Below, piece by piece: positions 56,151-64,000 of a stretch of 64,000 bases of DNA. Position numbers and translations under genes: made by a program. How positions within the stretch are numbered: position 1 is the stretch's first letter; each line of letters opens with the position of its first letter. This stretch comes from DATAAP01 sp041690495 (lineage in GTDB: Bacteria > Pseudomonadota > Alphaproteobacteria > CACIAM-22H2), in NCBI GenBank assembly GCA_041690495.1, contig JAWLHE010000001.1, forward strand, positions 682,001-746,000, read 5' to 3'. Below the pieces are notes generated by a model. It had not been told where the DNA came from, searched no databases, and was given only the letters and a program-made list of their open reading frames with translations.

Positions 56151-56540
56151 GTGCTGTTCTGGATCGTCGTCATTCCGCTGCTGTTCATCTCGGCCTTCTT
56201 CGCGATCGCCAACCGCGAAATCGTCGCCATCGACCTGTGGCCGCTGTTCGGCAAGGTATCGATGCCGCTGTTCGTGGCCCTGGTCGGCGCGCTTTACGTC
56301 GGCTTCCTCCTCGGCGCGCTGGTCGCCTGGTGGGGCGGACGCATGAGCCGCGCCCGCGCCCGCCGCGAGACGCGGCGCGCAGATGCGATGCAGCGCGAGC
56401 GCGACGCCCTCCGGGCGCAGCTCGATGCAGCCCGCCCCCGGCCGCCGGCGATCGACATGCCCGTCCGGCCCGGCCCGGCGCCGCAGCCGGGTCAGGCGCC
56501 CGTGCCCGCACCGGTTTCCACCGGCTGGCCGCAGCCCTGA
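56151..56540 (+). CDS. LapA/DUF1049 domain membrane protein
   Basis: 129 residues from GTG 56151. Two membrane helices (LFWIVVIPLLFISAFFAIANRE and FVALVGALYVGFLLGALVAWWGG, here broken for length) form the LapA domain. A cytoplasmic coiled-coil of Arg/Ala follows, then a Pro-rich tail. LapA-type proteins work with LapB in E. coli to control LPS synthesis by LpxC turnover; the alphaproteobacterial role is not shown. Follows ihfB in a conserved order. Confidence 0.85.
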   Translation: MLFWIVVIPLLFISAFFAIANREIVAIDLWPLFGKVSMPLFVALVGALYVGFLLGALVAWWGGRMSRARARRETRRADAMQRERDALRAQLDAARPRPPAIDMPVRPGPAPQPGQAPVPAPVSTGWPQP

Positions 56541-56546
56541 ACGGCC

Positions 56547-57530
56547 ATGCGGGTGATGTCGGCCAGCGAGGTGGAGGCGGCTCTCGACACCGAGTCGCTG
56601 GTCGAGCAGCTGCGCCAGATGTTCCGCGCCGGGGCGACGACGCCGACGCGCCATCACCATACCGTGCCCGTTCCCGGCGGACCGGACGCCACCCTGCTGC
56701 TGATGCCGGCGTGGCAGGAGGGGCGCTATCTTGGCGTCAAGATCGTCACCGTGTTCCCGGGCAACGGCGACAAGAGCCTGCCCGCGGTGATGGGGGCCTA
56801 TGCGCTGCTCTCAGCGCGTACCGGCGAGCCGCTGGCGATGCTCGACGGCCGCATGCTGACCCTGCGCCGCACCGCCTGCGCCTCGGCCCTCGCTGCGCAG
56901 TATCTCGCCCGCGGCGATGCGGCGCGCCTGCTGATGGTCGGAACCGGCGCACTGGCGCCGCACCTGATCCTCGCCCATGCGCGGGTGCGGCCGATCAAGG
57001 AGGTGCTGGTGTGGGGCCGCAATGCGAAGCGGGCGGAGGCGCTCGCCCATAACCTCGCGAGCCGCCGCCTCTCCGTCAGCGCCACCGCCGATCTCGAGGG
57101 TGCGGTGCGCGGCGCCGACGTCATCTCCTGCGCCACCCTGTCGAAGGAGCCGCTGGTGCGCGGCGAATGGCTGCAGCCCGGCCAGCATGTCGATCTCGTC
57201 GGCGGCTTCACGCCCGAGATGCGCGAGGCGGACGATGCGGCGGTCGAGCGCGCCCGCATTTTCGTCGACACCTATGCCGGTGCCTTGAAGGAGGCCGGCG
57301 ACATCGTCCAGCCGATCAGGAGCGGCGTGCTTGCCGAGCAGGCGATTGCGGGGGATCTTGCCGAGCTGACGCAGGGCCGCGTTGCCGGGCGCCGCTTCCA
57401 CAACCAGATCACTCTGTTCAAGTCGGTCGGCACGGCGATCGAGGACCTCGCCGCCGCCATCCTGGTCTTCGAGAGCGCCATTGGCGCTTCGGAGTTCGGC
57501 TTCCAGAGCACCGGCGTGCTGCGCGGGTAA
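56547..57530 (+). CDS. Ornithine cyclodeaminase/mu-crystallin family protein
   Basis: 327 residues, start ATG 56547, 6 bases after the lapA-like stop. The N-terminal dimerisation part has the substrate Arg in ATTPTRHHH and the Lys in GVKIVTVFPGN. The Rossmann part holds LLMVGTGALAPHLI and the acidic end of strand 2. Family members reduce or deaminate imino and amino acids: ornithine cyclodeaminase, alanine dehydrogenase and ketimine reductases. The sarcosine-oxidase-like gene downstream hints at imino-acid chemistry, but the 100-base gap leaves linkage open. Confidence 0.88.
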   Translation: MRVMSASEVEAALDTESLVEQLRQMFRAGATTPTRHHHTVPVPGGPDATLLLMPAWQEGRYLGVKIVTVFPGNGDKSLPAVMGAYALLSARTGEPLAMLDGRMLTLRRTACASALAAQYLARGDAARLLMVGTGALAPHLILAHARVRPIKEVLVWGRNAKRAEALAHNLASRRLSVSATADLEGAVRGADVISCATLSKEPLVRGEWLQPGQHVDLVGGFTPEMREADDAAVERARIFVDTYAGALKEAGDIVQPIRSGVLAEQAIAGDLAELTQGRVAGRRFHNQITLFKSVGTAIEDLAAAILVFESAIGASEFGFQSTGVLRG

Positions 57531-57630
57531 TCGTCCCGTCGGGTGCGGCGATTTCCACATCAGGTAGGGTGATGATCGAGCATCTCGACAAATCGGGCGG
57601 ACGCGAGCCGCGGGTTCTTCCGGAGGCCGC

Positions 57631-58743
57631 ATGAAGATCACCATTGTCGGCGCCGGAGTCATGGGCCTGTCGACGGCGTGGGCGCTGGTGCGCGCCGGCC
57701 ATGCGGTGACGGTCTTCGAGCAGGCGGAGATCCCGAATCCGCTTGGTTCGTCGGTCGACCAGCATCGCCTGATCCGCCATCCCTACGGCGCCGAGCGCGG
57801 CTACACGCGCATGATCGGCGCCGCGTATGACGCCTGGGACGCGCTGTGGCGCGACCTCGGCGAAAAGCACTACGCCGCCACCGGCACGCTCGTGCTCGAG
57901 ACCAGCGCCGGCAACTGGGGCGAGGACAGCGCGGCTTCGCTCGCCGCCGAGGGCATTGCTTTCCGCCGGCTGACCGCCGCCGACGTTGCGCGCGAATTTC
58001 CCCTGGTCGATCCCGCAAACGTCCGCTTCGGACTTTATCTCGAGACTGGCGGCGCGTTGTTCGCGGACCGCATTGTCGCCTCGCTCGCGCGCTGGCTCGG
58101 CGGGCACGGCGCGCGCATCGCGACGGAAACCCGGGTGCGCGACATCGATCCCGAGCGCCGGCGCGTCACCCTGGCCGACGGCGCGGTGGTCGATGCCGAT
58201 GCGCTGGTCGTCGCGGCAGGACCATGGGTCCGGCGCCTCGTGCCGGCGCTCGCCGCGCGCGTTACCCCGTCGCGGCAGGTCGTCGCGTATCTGGCGCCGC
58301 CCGCCGATCTCGCGGCGGCATGGCAGCGACACCCCATGATCCTCGATATAGATCCGGCCTCCGGCTTTTATCTCGTGCCGCCGCGCGCCGGCACCGGCCT
58401 CAAGGTCGGCAATCACGGCTTCACCCTGAACGGCGATCCCGACCGGGATCGGATTGCTGGCGAGGACGAGGCGCGCGCGGTCGCGAGTCTATGCGCGAAG
58501 CGCCTGCGCGATTTTCCGCGCTACCGTCTCGCCGAGGCGAAGACCTGTTTCTACGATGTCGAGCCGCAGGAGCATTTCATCGTCCAGCCGCTCGCGCGTG
58601 CGGCGTGGGTGATGACCGGCTTCTCGGGCCACGGCTTCAAGTTCGGGCCGGCAGTCGGCCGCGAGGTCGCTCGTGTCATTGCCGGCGAGCGCGACGGCTC
58701 CTCGCTGACGGCTTGGGCGGCGGGCGTGCTGGCGGAACGCTGA
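57631..58743 (+). CDS. FAD-dependent amine oxidase (monomeric sarcosine oxidase-like)
   Basis: 370 residues. DAO fold with the FAD-binding VGAGVMGLSTAWALVRAG opening. The HRLIRHPYG motif near residues 45-55 and the KTCFYDVEPQEHFI block match monomeric sarcosine oxidase and N-methyltryptophan oxidase, where the cysteine (here Cys306) attaches FAD covalently. It would oxidise a secondary amine such as an N-methyl amino acid, giving H2O2. The upstream ornithine-cyclodeaminase-like gene may reduce or handle a cyclic imine. The exact amine is unknown. Confidence 0.9.
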   Translation: MKITIVGAGVMGLSTAWALVRAGHAVTVFEQAEIPNPLGSSVDQHRLIRHPYGAERGYTRMIGAAYDAWDALWRDLGEKHYAATGTLVLETSAGNWGEDSAASLAAEGIAFRRLTAADVAREFPLVDPANVRFGLYLETGGALFADRIVASLARWLGGHGARIATETRVRDIDPERRRVTLADGAVVDADALVVAAGPWVRRLVPALAARVTPSRQVVAYLAPPADLAAAWQRHPMILDIDPASGFYLVPPRAGTGLKVGNHGFTLNGDPDRDRIAGEDEARAVASLCAKRLRDFPRYRLAEAKTCFYDVEPQEHFIVQPLARAAWVMTGFSGHGFKFGPAVGREVARVIAGERDGSSLTAWAAGVLAER

Positions 58744-58818
58744 TCGCGGGAATGCCGCAGAACCGGGCAGGGCGTGCGTGCCGCGCGGGCAACTGCCTGC
58801 GCCCATGGCATGCTGCCA

Positions 58819-58872
58819 CTGCAATGCCGCATTGCAGCAAAACGCCCATTAGTCTTCTGAATTTCCATTAGT
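58819..58872 (+). promoter_or_regulatory. Palindrome and paired direct repeats ahead of a small gene
   Basis: A perfect palindrome CTGCAATG-CCG-CATTGCAG (58819-58837) is followed by two copies of CCATTAGT (58846 and 58865) exactly 19 bases apart, in an AT-rich patch upstream of the 68-residue gene. The layout resembles a regulator-binding region. Confidence 0.4.
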
Positions 58873-58943
58873 ATTTCCATCACGCAATGCAACACAAAGG
58901 CCGGGAGGGAGCGCCGAGGCATCCGTCGACCAAGGAGCTGGCC

Positions 58944-59150
58944 ATGCGGTCTGTCAACGTTCCCTCGTCATCCGAAGTCTTCGTTGTCCGTCTCGCGCCC
59001 GGCGCGGCACTGGAACTCGAGCGTTGCGCCCGCGCCGCCCGCGCGCAGGCGATCGGCGATCTGGTTGCCGGCGCGATTCTCTGGATCGCACGCCTGCCGC
59101 GCCGCATCGTCGGGCGGGCGCAGGCCGGGGCGGTGAGGCAGCGCGTTTAG
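58944..59150 (+). CDS. Small hypothetical protein (68 aa)
   Basis: Start ATG 58944 with AAGGAG 8 bases upstream; a longer reading from 58887 lacks such a site. The peptide has a polar start, then a helix with a conserved look (ALELERCARAARAQAIGDLVAGAILWIARL) and a basic C-terminus. One weak membrane-associated helix is possible. I do not recognise a family, although comparable short proteins are common in alphaproteobacteria. It lies between two unrelated genes and has its own regulatory-looking upstream region. Confidence 0.6.
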   Translation: MRSVNVPSSSEVFVVRLAPGAALELERCARAARAQAIGDLVAGAILWIARLPRRIVGRAQAGAVRQRV

Positions 59151-59218
59151 AGTTCGCAACGGCGGCCCGAATTCGCGCTACGATCGGAGCCGGGGGCTGA
59201 ACTCTTGCGAGGTGCAGC

Positions 59219-59710
59219 ATGCGGCTCGAAGGCTCGTGTCATTGCGGCGCGGTCCGCTTCAGCGTCGACTCGCACCATCCCTATCCGTTCAACCTCTGTT
59301 ACTGCTCGATCTGTCGCAAGACCGCGGGAGGGGGCGGATACGCGATCAACCTGTCCGGCGACAATGCGACCCTGAAGGTTACCGGCCGGCGTCACCTGCG
59401 CACATACTTTGCAAAGATCAAGAACCCGGAGGACGCGGCACCGGAGCAGAGTCCGGCGGGGCGCCATTTCTGCGGCCGCTGCGGCAGCGCACTTTGGCTA
59501 TGGGACCCGCGCTGGCCGGAGCTCGTGCATCCGTTCGCCTCGGCGATCGACACCGCGCTGCCTGCTGCGCCCGAGCACACGCATCTGATGCTGGAGTTCA
59601 AGCCGTCCTGGGTGCCGCTGCACGCCGACCGGGGGGACAAGCGCTTTCCGCGCTATCCCGAGGAGAGCATCGCCGAATGGCATGAGCGGCTCGGGCTTGT
59701 CGTCGAATGA
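59219..59710 (+). CDS. GFA family protein (CENP-V/GFA domain)
   Basis: 163 residues, one zinc-binding GFA domain. Cysteine sets GSCHCGAV, CYCSICRK and HFCGRCGSALW bind zinc in the family. Named for glutathione-dependent formaldehyde activation, but most members have no shown substrate. Start ATG 59219 with GAGG about 7 bases upstream. A monocistronic placement is likely. The sarcosine-oxidase-like gene, whose reaction releases formaldehyde in its type member, lies 0.5 kb upstream, which is suggestive only. Confidence 0.9.
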   Translation: MRLEGSCHCGAVRFSVDSHHPYPFNLCYCSICRKTAGGGGYAINLSGDNATLKVTGRRHLRTYFAKIKNPEDAAPEQSPAGRHFCGRCGSALWLWDPRWPELVHPFASAIDTALPAAPEHTHLMLEFKPSWVPLHADRGDKRFPRYPEESIAEWHERLGLVVE

Positions 59711-59840
59711 CGTTCCGTTCCGCCGGATCCCGATCAAAGGCATCCCGCACCGGGCCGACGGCGTCCGGCTTCCGCTCTGGACGCCCCGGTGGCGGCGCGG
59801 ATATAGTCCGGTGCCGTTGATCCCCCCGCCAGGAACCGAC

Positions 59841-60374
59841 ATGAGCGAACTGGCAACGGCGCGTGCCGGGGCAGACACGCGCAGGAAGAACGCAATATCT
59901 TTCGCGGTAGCGGGGCGGACGGCTGCCGCCGAGCGCCCGGCACCGGGAGATCACGACAACGGCTCTCGCGAGCTGAATCTGCGTCATGTTTCCGGCCGGC
60001 CGCTGCGGATCCTCGTCGTCGAGGACGATCCGCTCGTCGCGGCCGTCATCCAGGACATCGTGCGCGATGCCGGCGGGGCCGTCGCAGGCACGATCACCTC
60101 CGCCCTTGCCGCGGTCGGCGCCGCCGCGGTGATCGCACCCGACGCCGTAATCATGGACGTGCAGCTCACCGGGCCGATGGATGGGATCGAAGCCGCCGGC
60201 GTCATCCGTGCGCGGCGCAACATGCCGATTGTCATCATCACCGGCGCGGTCGACGAGACGGATCTCCGCGCCCGCCTCGCGGGGCTCGATGGCGTCGAGG
60301 CAGTGCTGAAGCCGCTCTACTCGCACACTTTGTGCAGCGCCATTTTGCGGGCCTGTCAACGCAGCGCATTCTGA
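59841..60374 (+). CDS. Orphan receiver-domain response regulator
   Basis: 177 residues from ATG 59841 (AGGAA 7 bases upstream). Residues 1-53 are a non-conserved, basic extension. The receiver domain (about 55-175) has its acidic pocket Glu61-Asp62-Asp63, phosphoacceptor Asp106 (IMDVQL), Thr134 and Lys157. There is no output domain, and no histidine kinase within the window. The DGIEAA and MDVQL style is seen in receivers paired with HWE-type kinases. It probably works as a phosphate relay or by binding partner proteins. Confidence 0.88.
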   Translation: MSELATARAGADTRRKNAISFAVAGRTAAAERPAPGDHDNGSRELNLRHVSGRPLRILVVEDDPLVAAVIQDIVRDAGGAVAGTITSALAAVGAAAVIAPDAVIMDVQLTGPMDGIEAAGVIRARRNMPIVIITGAVDETDLRARLAGLDGVEAVLKPLYSHTLCSAILRACQRSAF

Positions 60375-60457
60375 CCGGCAGACGGCTCGCGCACTTCCCG
60401 CAAATGTCGGTCGGCTGCCGGGCATCTCCGGGCCGCCGCAAGGATCAATGAGCTGCC

Positions 60458-61438
60458 TCAGATCGCGCCGAGTGCCGCGAGCGCCGCCTGCGGCGCCGGC
60501 GCATAGAGCCGCGCCAGCTCCTCGCCGAGATAGCGCGCCACCGCATCCATGCCGAAGCGCTGCGCCTGCGCCTCTGCCTGGGCATTGTAGTTCGTGTTGG
60601 TATTGATGTCGTAGGTGTAGACTTCGCCTTGCGCATCGACGATGAACTCGATTCCGGCGATGCCTATGCCGTTCGCCGCGAGGAACGATTCGTAGCGGCG
60701 CCGCAGCGCCGGCTCGATGCCGTCGATGATCTCGAAACGCGGCGCTGGCGTCGCGGCGGCCGTGGTCGGACCGAACACGCCTGCGGCCGCGCAGACATCG
60801 GCCGGGCACAGTTCGAATCCCTGGCGCGTGTCGACCCGGACCGCATAGAAGAACCGCCCGCCGATGAACTCGGCACGGGTAATGAAGGGCGCGGGCGCCG
60901 CGATGTATTCCTGCAGCACCGCCACGCCGTCGACCGGCGGTTCGAACGCCGCACCGGCGACGTGCGCCTGCAACGCCGTGGCGTTCGCGAAGAGCCGTAC
61001 CGCGTGTCCCTTGCCGCCGCGGTTTGGCTTGAGGATCACCGGGGTATCGCCGAACCGCGCCGCCGCTTCGGCGATCGCCTCGCGTCCGACCGCGACGATC
61101 GTGCGCGGCGTGCGGATCCCCGCGGCCTCGAGGGCGGAATATTGCGCGGCCTTGCTGATCTCGAGTTGCAGGGCGCGGCCGTCATTCACCACGCGGCGGC
61201 CGTGACGCGCGAGCCAGGCGAGTACGACCGCAGCGTATTCGGGGCCGTAGCGATGGTCTCGCGTGTAGGAGGATGCGCTCATGCGGTTGTAGAACACGCC
61301 CTCGGGCGGCGTCGCCGCTAGGTCGACGGTGCCCTGATCGAGGAACCACTCGGCGAACGGGATCTCGCGCGCTGCGAAAGCGGCGCGCAGCGGCTCCACC
61401 CATGCCTCATTCTCGTGCAGGACGTATACCTTGGGCAT
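60458..61438 (-). CDS. ATP-grasp domain protein (RimK-like)
   Basis: 326 residues from ATG 61438; an AT-rich upstream stretch could add 20 residues from 61498. ATP-grasp layout: the first subdomain (VYVLHENEAWVEPL, FYNRMSASSYTRDHRYG), the ATP-binding Lys in ILKPNRGGKGHAV, and the metal-binding end IAGIEFIVD followed by DINTNTNYN. The final Asn-rich motif replaces the E-V-N-x-x-P-G seen in RimK. Such enzymes make amide bonds between an acid and an amine, often Glu or small peptides. The partner substrate is unknown. Confidence 0.82.
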   Translation of the reverse strand: MPKVYVLHENEAWVEPLRAAFAAREIPFAEWFLDQGTVDLAATPPEGVFYNRMSASSYTRDHRYGPEYAAVVLAWLARHGRRVVNDGRALQLEISKAAQYSALEAAGIRTPRTIVAVGREAIAEAAARFGDTPVILKPNRGGKGHAVRLFANATALQAHVAGAAFEPPVDGVAVLQEYIAAPAPFITRAEFIGGRFFYAVRVDTRQGFELCPADVCAAAGVFGPTTAAATPAPRFEIIDGIEPALRRRYESFLAANGIGIAGIEFIVDAQGEVYTYDINTNTNYNAQAEAQAQRFGMDAVARYLGEELARLYAPAPQAALAALGAI

Positions 61439-61617
61439 ATCTACTTGCCAGTCATGTTGAATAGGAAAAAAATACATTTTAATGGTGTTATTTGTCAACC
61501 GGCCATGGCCGACAGGCTAGACCCGGTAGCTGGCACTCCCGGAGCGTCCTGCATTGGTGCACGTCAAGCCGCTGCCGCTATGGTAACCGTGCCGAACCTG
61601 TCGAGGAGAAACGCCCC

Positions 61618-62100
61618 GTGACCGCCGATCCACCCCGCCGGGAAACCGGCACGGTTCCGCCGGAGCAGCTTCGCGCGCTGGACGGCCTCGAGCTGTTCCG
61701 CGGGATCATCGAGGGCAGGCTCCCGGCCCCGCCCATCACCGGTACCCTCGGCTTCTGGCTGCACGAGGCGGAGCAGGGCCGCGTCGTCTTTGCCGGCATG
61801 CCGGAGCGGCGCCACTACAACCCGATCGGCAGCGTGCATGGCGGCTTCGCCGCAACCCTGCTGGATTCGGCGATGAGCTGTGCGGTCCATTCGCACCTCA
61901 GGAAGGGGTTCGGCTACACGACGGTCGAGTTCAAGGTCAATTTCGTCCGCCCGATCACCGAGCGGACCGGCACCGTCTATTGCGAGGGCAGGAGCATCAA
62001 TGTCGGCAATCGCGTCGGCACCGCCGAAGGCCGCATCATCGATGCGGCGGGCAAGCTCTACGCTCACGGCACGACGACCTGCCTGATCTTCCCGATCTGA
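61618..62100 (+). CDS. PaaI-family hotdog thioesterase
   Basis: 160 residues from GTG 61618 with GAGGAG 9 bases upstream. A hotdog fold with the active-site stretch NPIGSVHGGFAATLLDSA, whose Gly-rich turn and Asp belong to the PaaI/YdiI group. It hydrolyses acyl-CoA or acyl-ACP thioesters. Placed alone between an ATP-grasp gene (divergent) and a cation antiporter. The specific acyl group cannot be read. Confidence 0.88.
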   Translation: MTADPPRRETGTVPPEQLRALDGLELFRGIIEGRLPAPPITGTLGFWLHEAEQGRVVFAGMPERRHYNPIGSVHGGFAATLLDSAMSCAVHSHLRKGFGYTTVEFKVNFVRPITERTGTVYCEGRSINVGNRVGTAEGRIIDAAGKLYAHGTTTCLIFPI

Positions 62101-62227
62101 ATCGTCCCGATCTGACAGGACGCGAGAGAATTCCCGCGGGTTTGTCTCGTTCGCGGGCGGTGCAGCGGTTATCATCGCTCGACGCCACGCGTCGCTCGCG
62201 CCGCGTCACCGGGAGTGCATCTGAACG

Positions 62228-63934
62228 ATGACGCAGCACGCGCCACTCATGGCCACGATCGTCGGCGCGCTGGTGCTCGCCTTTGTATTTGGCGCGTTGG
62301 CCAACCGGCTGCGCATCTCGCCGCTGGTCGGCTACCTGCTGGCGGGCGTTGTCGTCGGACCCTATACGCCCGGCTTCGTCGCCAATCAGGCGCTCGCGGA
62401 CCAGCTTGCCGAAATCGGCGTCATCCTGCTGATGTTCGGCGTCGGCCTGCACTTCTCGCTGAAGGACCTGCTCGCGGTACGGGCGATTGCCGTTCCCGGC
62501 GCTCTGATCCGGATCCTGTTCGCGACCGGAATGGGAATGACGCTGGCGTGGGCGCTGGGCTGGTCGCCGGGCGGCGGCTTCGTGTTCGGGCTCGCGCTGT
62601 CGGTGACCAGTACGGTCGTCCTGCTCCGGACGCTGCAGGAGCGTCACCTGCTTCAGACAGAGTGGGGCCGTGTCGCCGTCGGCTGGATGGTCGTCGAGGA
62701 CCTGACCATGGTCCTTACTCTGGTCCTGCTGCCGGCGGTCGCGGCCCTCCTCAATGGCGAGACCCAGGTACAGGAGCCGACCGTGCTGGGCTTGCCGCAA
62801 GTCGTTGCCACGGTGGTGCTGACGATCGGCAAGGTCGCGGCATTTATGGCGCTGATGCTGGTGGTCGGTCGCCGCATGATCCCGTGGATCCTGCACTACG
62901 TCGCGCATACCGGCTCGCGCGAGCTGTTCCGGCTCGCCGTGCTGGCCATCGCGCTCGGTGTTGCCTACGGAGCGGCGGCGCTGTTCGACGTGTCGTTCGC
63001 GCTGGGCGCCTTCTTCGCCGGTATGGTGCTTGCCGAATCCGAACTGAGCCAGCAGGCCGCGAACGAGACCCTGCCGCTGCGCGACGCCTTCGCGGTCCTG
63101 TTCTTCGTTTCGGTCGGCATGCTGTTCGATCCCAACATCCTGGTCGACGATCTGGCGGCACTGATCGCGACCGTGTTCATCATCGTGATCGGCAAGTCGG
63201 CGGTCGCGTTCATGTTCGTCCGCGCCGTCGGCTATCCGGTCGCGACCGCGCTGCCGATGTCGGTCAGCCTTGCCCAGATCGGCGAGTTCTCGTTCATTCT
63301 CGCGGCACTCGGCGTGGCGCTCGGCGTGTTGCCCGAGCGTGGCCGCGACCTGATTCTCGCCGGTGCCATCATAGCCATCCTCGCCAACCCGGCCCTGTTC
63401 GCCGCGCTCGACCGGCTGCGCCCGCGGCTCGAGCGCTGGCTCGCGCCGCCCGGCAAGAAAGCTTCGCCGGAGCTGCCCGTGCCGGAGCCGCTTCCCGTGA
63501 CCGGCCTGACGGGCCATGCCGTGCTGATCGGATATGGACGGGTGGGCAGCGCCATCGGTGCTGCGCTTGAGGCGCACGGTCAACCGTTCTTCGTGATCGA
63601 GGACAGCGTCAAACAGGTGGAGGACCTCCGCGGCCGCGGCGTCGAGGCCGTGGCCGGCAATGCAGTAATGCCCGAGATCCTGCGCGCCGCCAATGTCGGC
63701 GGTGCGCGCATCCTGTTCCTCGCCATTCCGAACGCCTTCGAATGCGGCCAGATCGTCGGGCAGGCGCGTACCGCCAATCCGGACATCAAGATCGTCGCGC
63801 GCGCGCATCTCGATGCCGAGGTCGGCTATCTCAGGAATCTCGGCGCCGGCATCGTCATCATGGGCGAGCGCGAGATCGCCCGCGCCATGTTCGAGCAGGC
63901 CTGCCTCGAGGAAGCGATGCTGCAGACCGCCTGA
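62228..63934 (+). CDS. Kef/YbaL-type cation:proton antiporter with RCK domain
   Basis: 568 residues. The first 400 form a CPA2 membrane domain of about 12 helices, with LVGYLLAGVVVGPYTPG and FGVGLHFSLKDL near the N-terminus and SLAQIGEFSFILAALG later. From about residue 430 a cytoplasmic TrkA-N/RCK domain begins with VLIGYGRVGSAIGAAL and an acidic strand end (VIED). It exchanges K+ or Na+ for protons, probably gated by nucleotide binding. YbaL is the closest E. coli layout. A short plausible promoter region precedes it; its TGA is followed at once by the next gene's stop on the other strand. Confidence 0.94.
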   Translation: MTQHAPLMATIVGALVLAFVFGALANRLRISPLVGYLLAGVVVGPYTPGFVANQALADQLAEIGVILLMFGVGLHFSLKDLLAVRAIAVPGALIRILFATGMGMTLAWALGWSPGGGFVFGLALSVTSTVVLLRTLQERHLLQTEWGRVAVGWMVVEDLTMVLTLVLLPAVAALLNGETQVQEPTVLGLPQVVATVVLTIGKVAAFMALMLVVGRRMIPWILHYVAHTGSRELFRLAVLAIALGVAYGAAALFDVSFALGAFFAGMVLAESELSQQAANETLPLRDAFAVLFFVSVGMLFDPNILVDDLAALIATVFIIVIGKSAVAFMFVRAVGYPVATALPMSVSLAQIGEFSFILAALGVALGVLPERGRDLILAGAIIAILANPALFAALDRLRPRLERWLAPPGKKASPELPVPEPLPVTGLTGHAVLIGYGRVGSAIGAALEAHGQPFFVIEDSVKQVEDLRGRGVEAVAGNAVMPEILRAANVGGARILFLAIPNAFECGQIVGQARTANPDIKIVARAHLDAEVGYLRNLGAGIVIMGEREIARAMFEQACLEEAMLQTA

Positions 63935-64000
63935 TCACGCGACCCGGGAACCGCAGGTCGGCCCGCGCACGAATTTTTCGAAACTCGGCGCGAGCTTTTC
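63935..64000 (-). CDS. C-terminal end of an unidentified gene (partial)
   Basis: A frame enters from the right edge and stops at TGA 63937-63935, giving 21 terminal residues (EKLAPSFEKFVRGPT then CGSRVA). It abuts the convergent antiporter stop with no gap. Too little is present to name it, and the reading frame is supported only by its placement. Confidence 0.35.
   Translation of the reverse strand, partial: EKLAPSFEKFVRGPTCGSRVA

Noticed and set aside
62036..63808. A 590-codon minus-strand frame opposite the antiporter
   Set aside because: Antisense of membrane helices gives polar low-complexity sequence. No start signal.

Overview
The window is 64 kb of GC-rich (about two thirds G+C by eye), densely coded bacterial chromosome. 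The gene families point to an alphaproteobacterium, probably in or near the Rhodospirillales/Hyphomicrobiales: a short RNase D-like NrnC, a FYDLN-type TIGR02300 protein, a DUF1150 gene next to Hsp20, a class II AroA followed by cmk-rpsA-sppA-ihfB, and kdsD-lptCAB-rpoN-hpf-ptsN in that order. I cannot place it to genus. I see no phage, transposase, plasmid gene or CRISPR array. Layout: 0-6 kb holds two LPS-type glycosyltransferases, an alpha/beta hydrolase, an SDR enzyme, a TPR protein, a GST and an ExoD-like protein. 6-12 kb holds a two-gene RND efflux pump, a fatty-acid desaturase and a small serine hydrolase. 12-20 kb holds glutamate synthase (gltD, gltB) with an inverted pair of palindromic repeats between the genes, an NDUFA9-like protein, tRNA-Leu(CAG) and nrnC. 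20-27 kb is the conserved envelope/nitrogen-regulation operon (kdsD, lptC, lptA, lptB, rpoN, hpf, ptsN). 27-31.8 kb carries hsp20-DUF1150 behind a heat-shock promoter and a ROSE-like RNA thermometer, a FAD-Rieske fusion, a HAD phosphatase and a beta-helix protein with an AT-rich upstream region. 31.8-33.5 kb is a sparse stretch of tiny orphan genes. Then come a GT2 and a Wzx-type flippase (33.5-36 kb). A catabolic locus follows (36.3-43.8 kb): an RpiR regulator divergent from TRAP transporter dctQMP, diaminopropionate ammonia-lyase, an M20 N-carbamoylase and a D-carbamoylase. A surface-glycan decoration cluster (44-50 kb) has an MBOAT acyltransferase, an SGNH-like partner, an asparagine-synthase-like ligase and a GT4. 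50-56.5 kb is housekeeping (tRNA-Ala, TIGR02300, aroA, cmk, rpsA, sppA, ihfB, lapA). 56.5-64 kb is metabolic and accessory: an ornithine-cyclodeaminase-like protein, a sarcosine-oxidase-like flavoenzyme, a GFA protein, an orphan response regulator, an ATP-grasp ligase, a thioesterase and a Kef-type antiporter. How the genes work together: the most interesting set is the 36-44 kb locus. Its enzymes fit import of a ureido (N-carbamoyl) amino acid, release of the carbamoyl group, and cleavage of a 2,3-diaminoacid to a keto acid plus ammonia. This would suit albizziine-like compounds, but that substrate is an inference. A perfect TGAAAC-TAAC-GTTTCA palindrome lies in the RpiR/TRAP intergenic region and is a ready operator candidate. 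A second coherent set is hsp20: an RpoH-type promoter, a multi-hairpin leader and a Shine-Dalgarno site locked in a ROSE-type helix suggest control by temperature at both transcription and translation.
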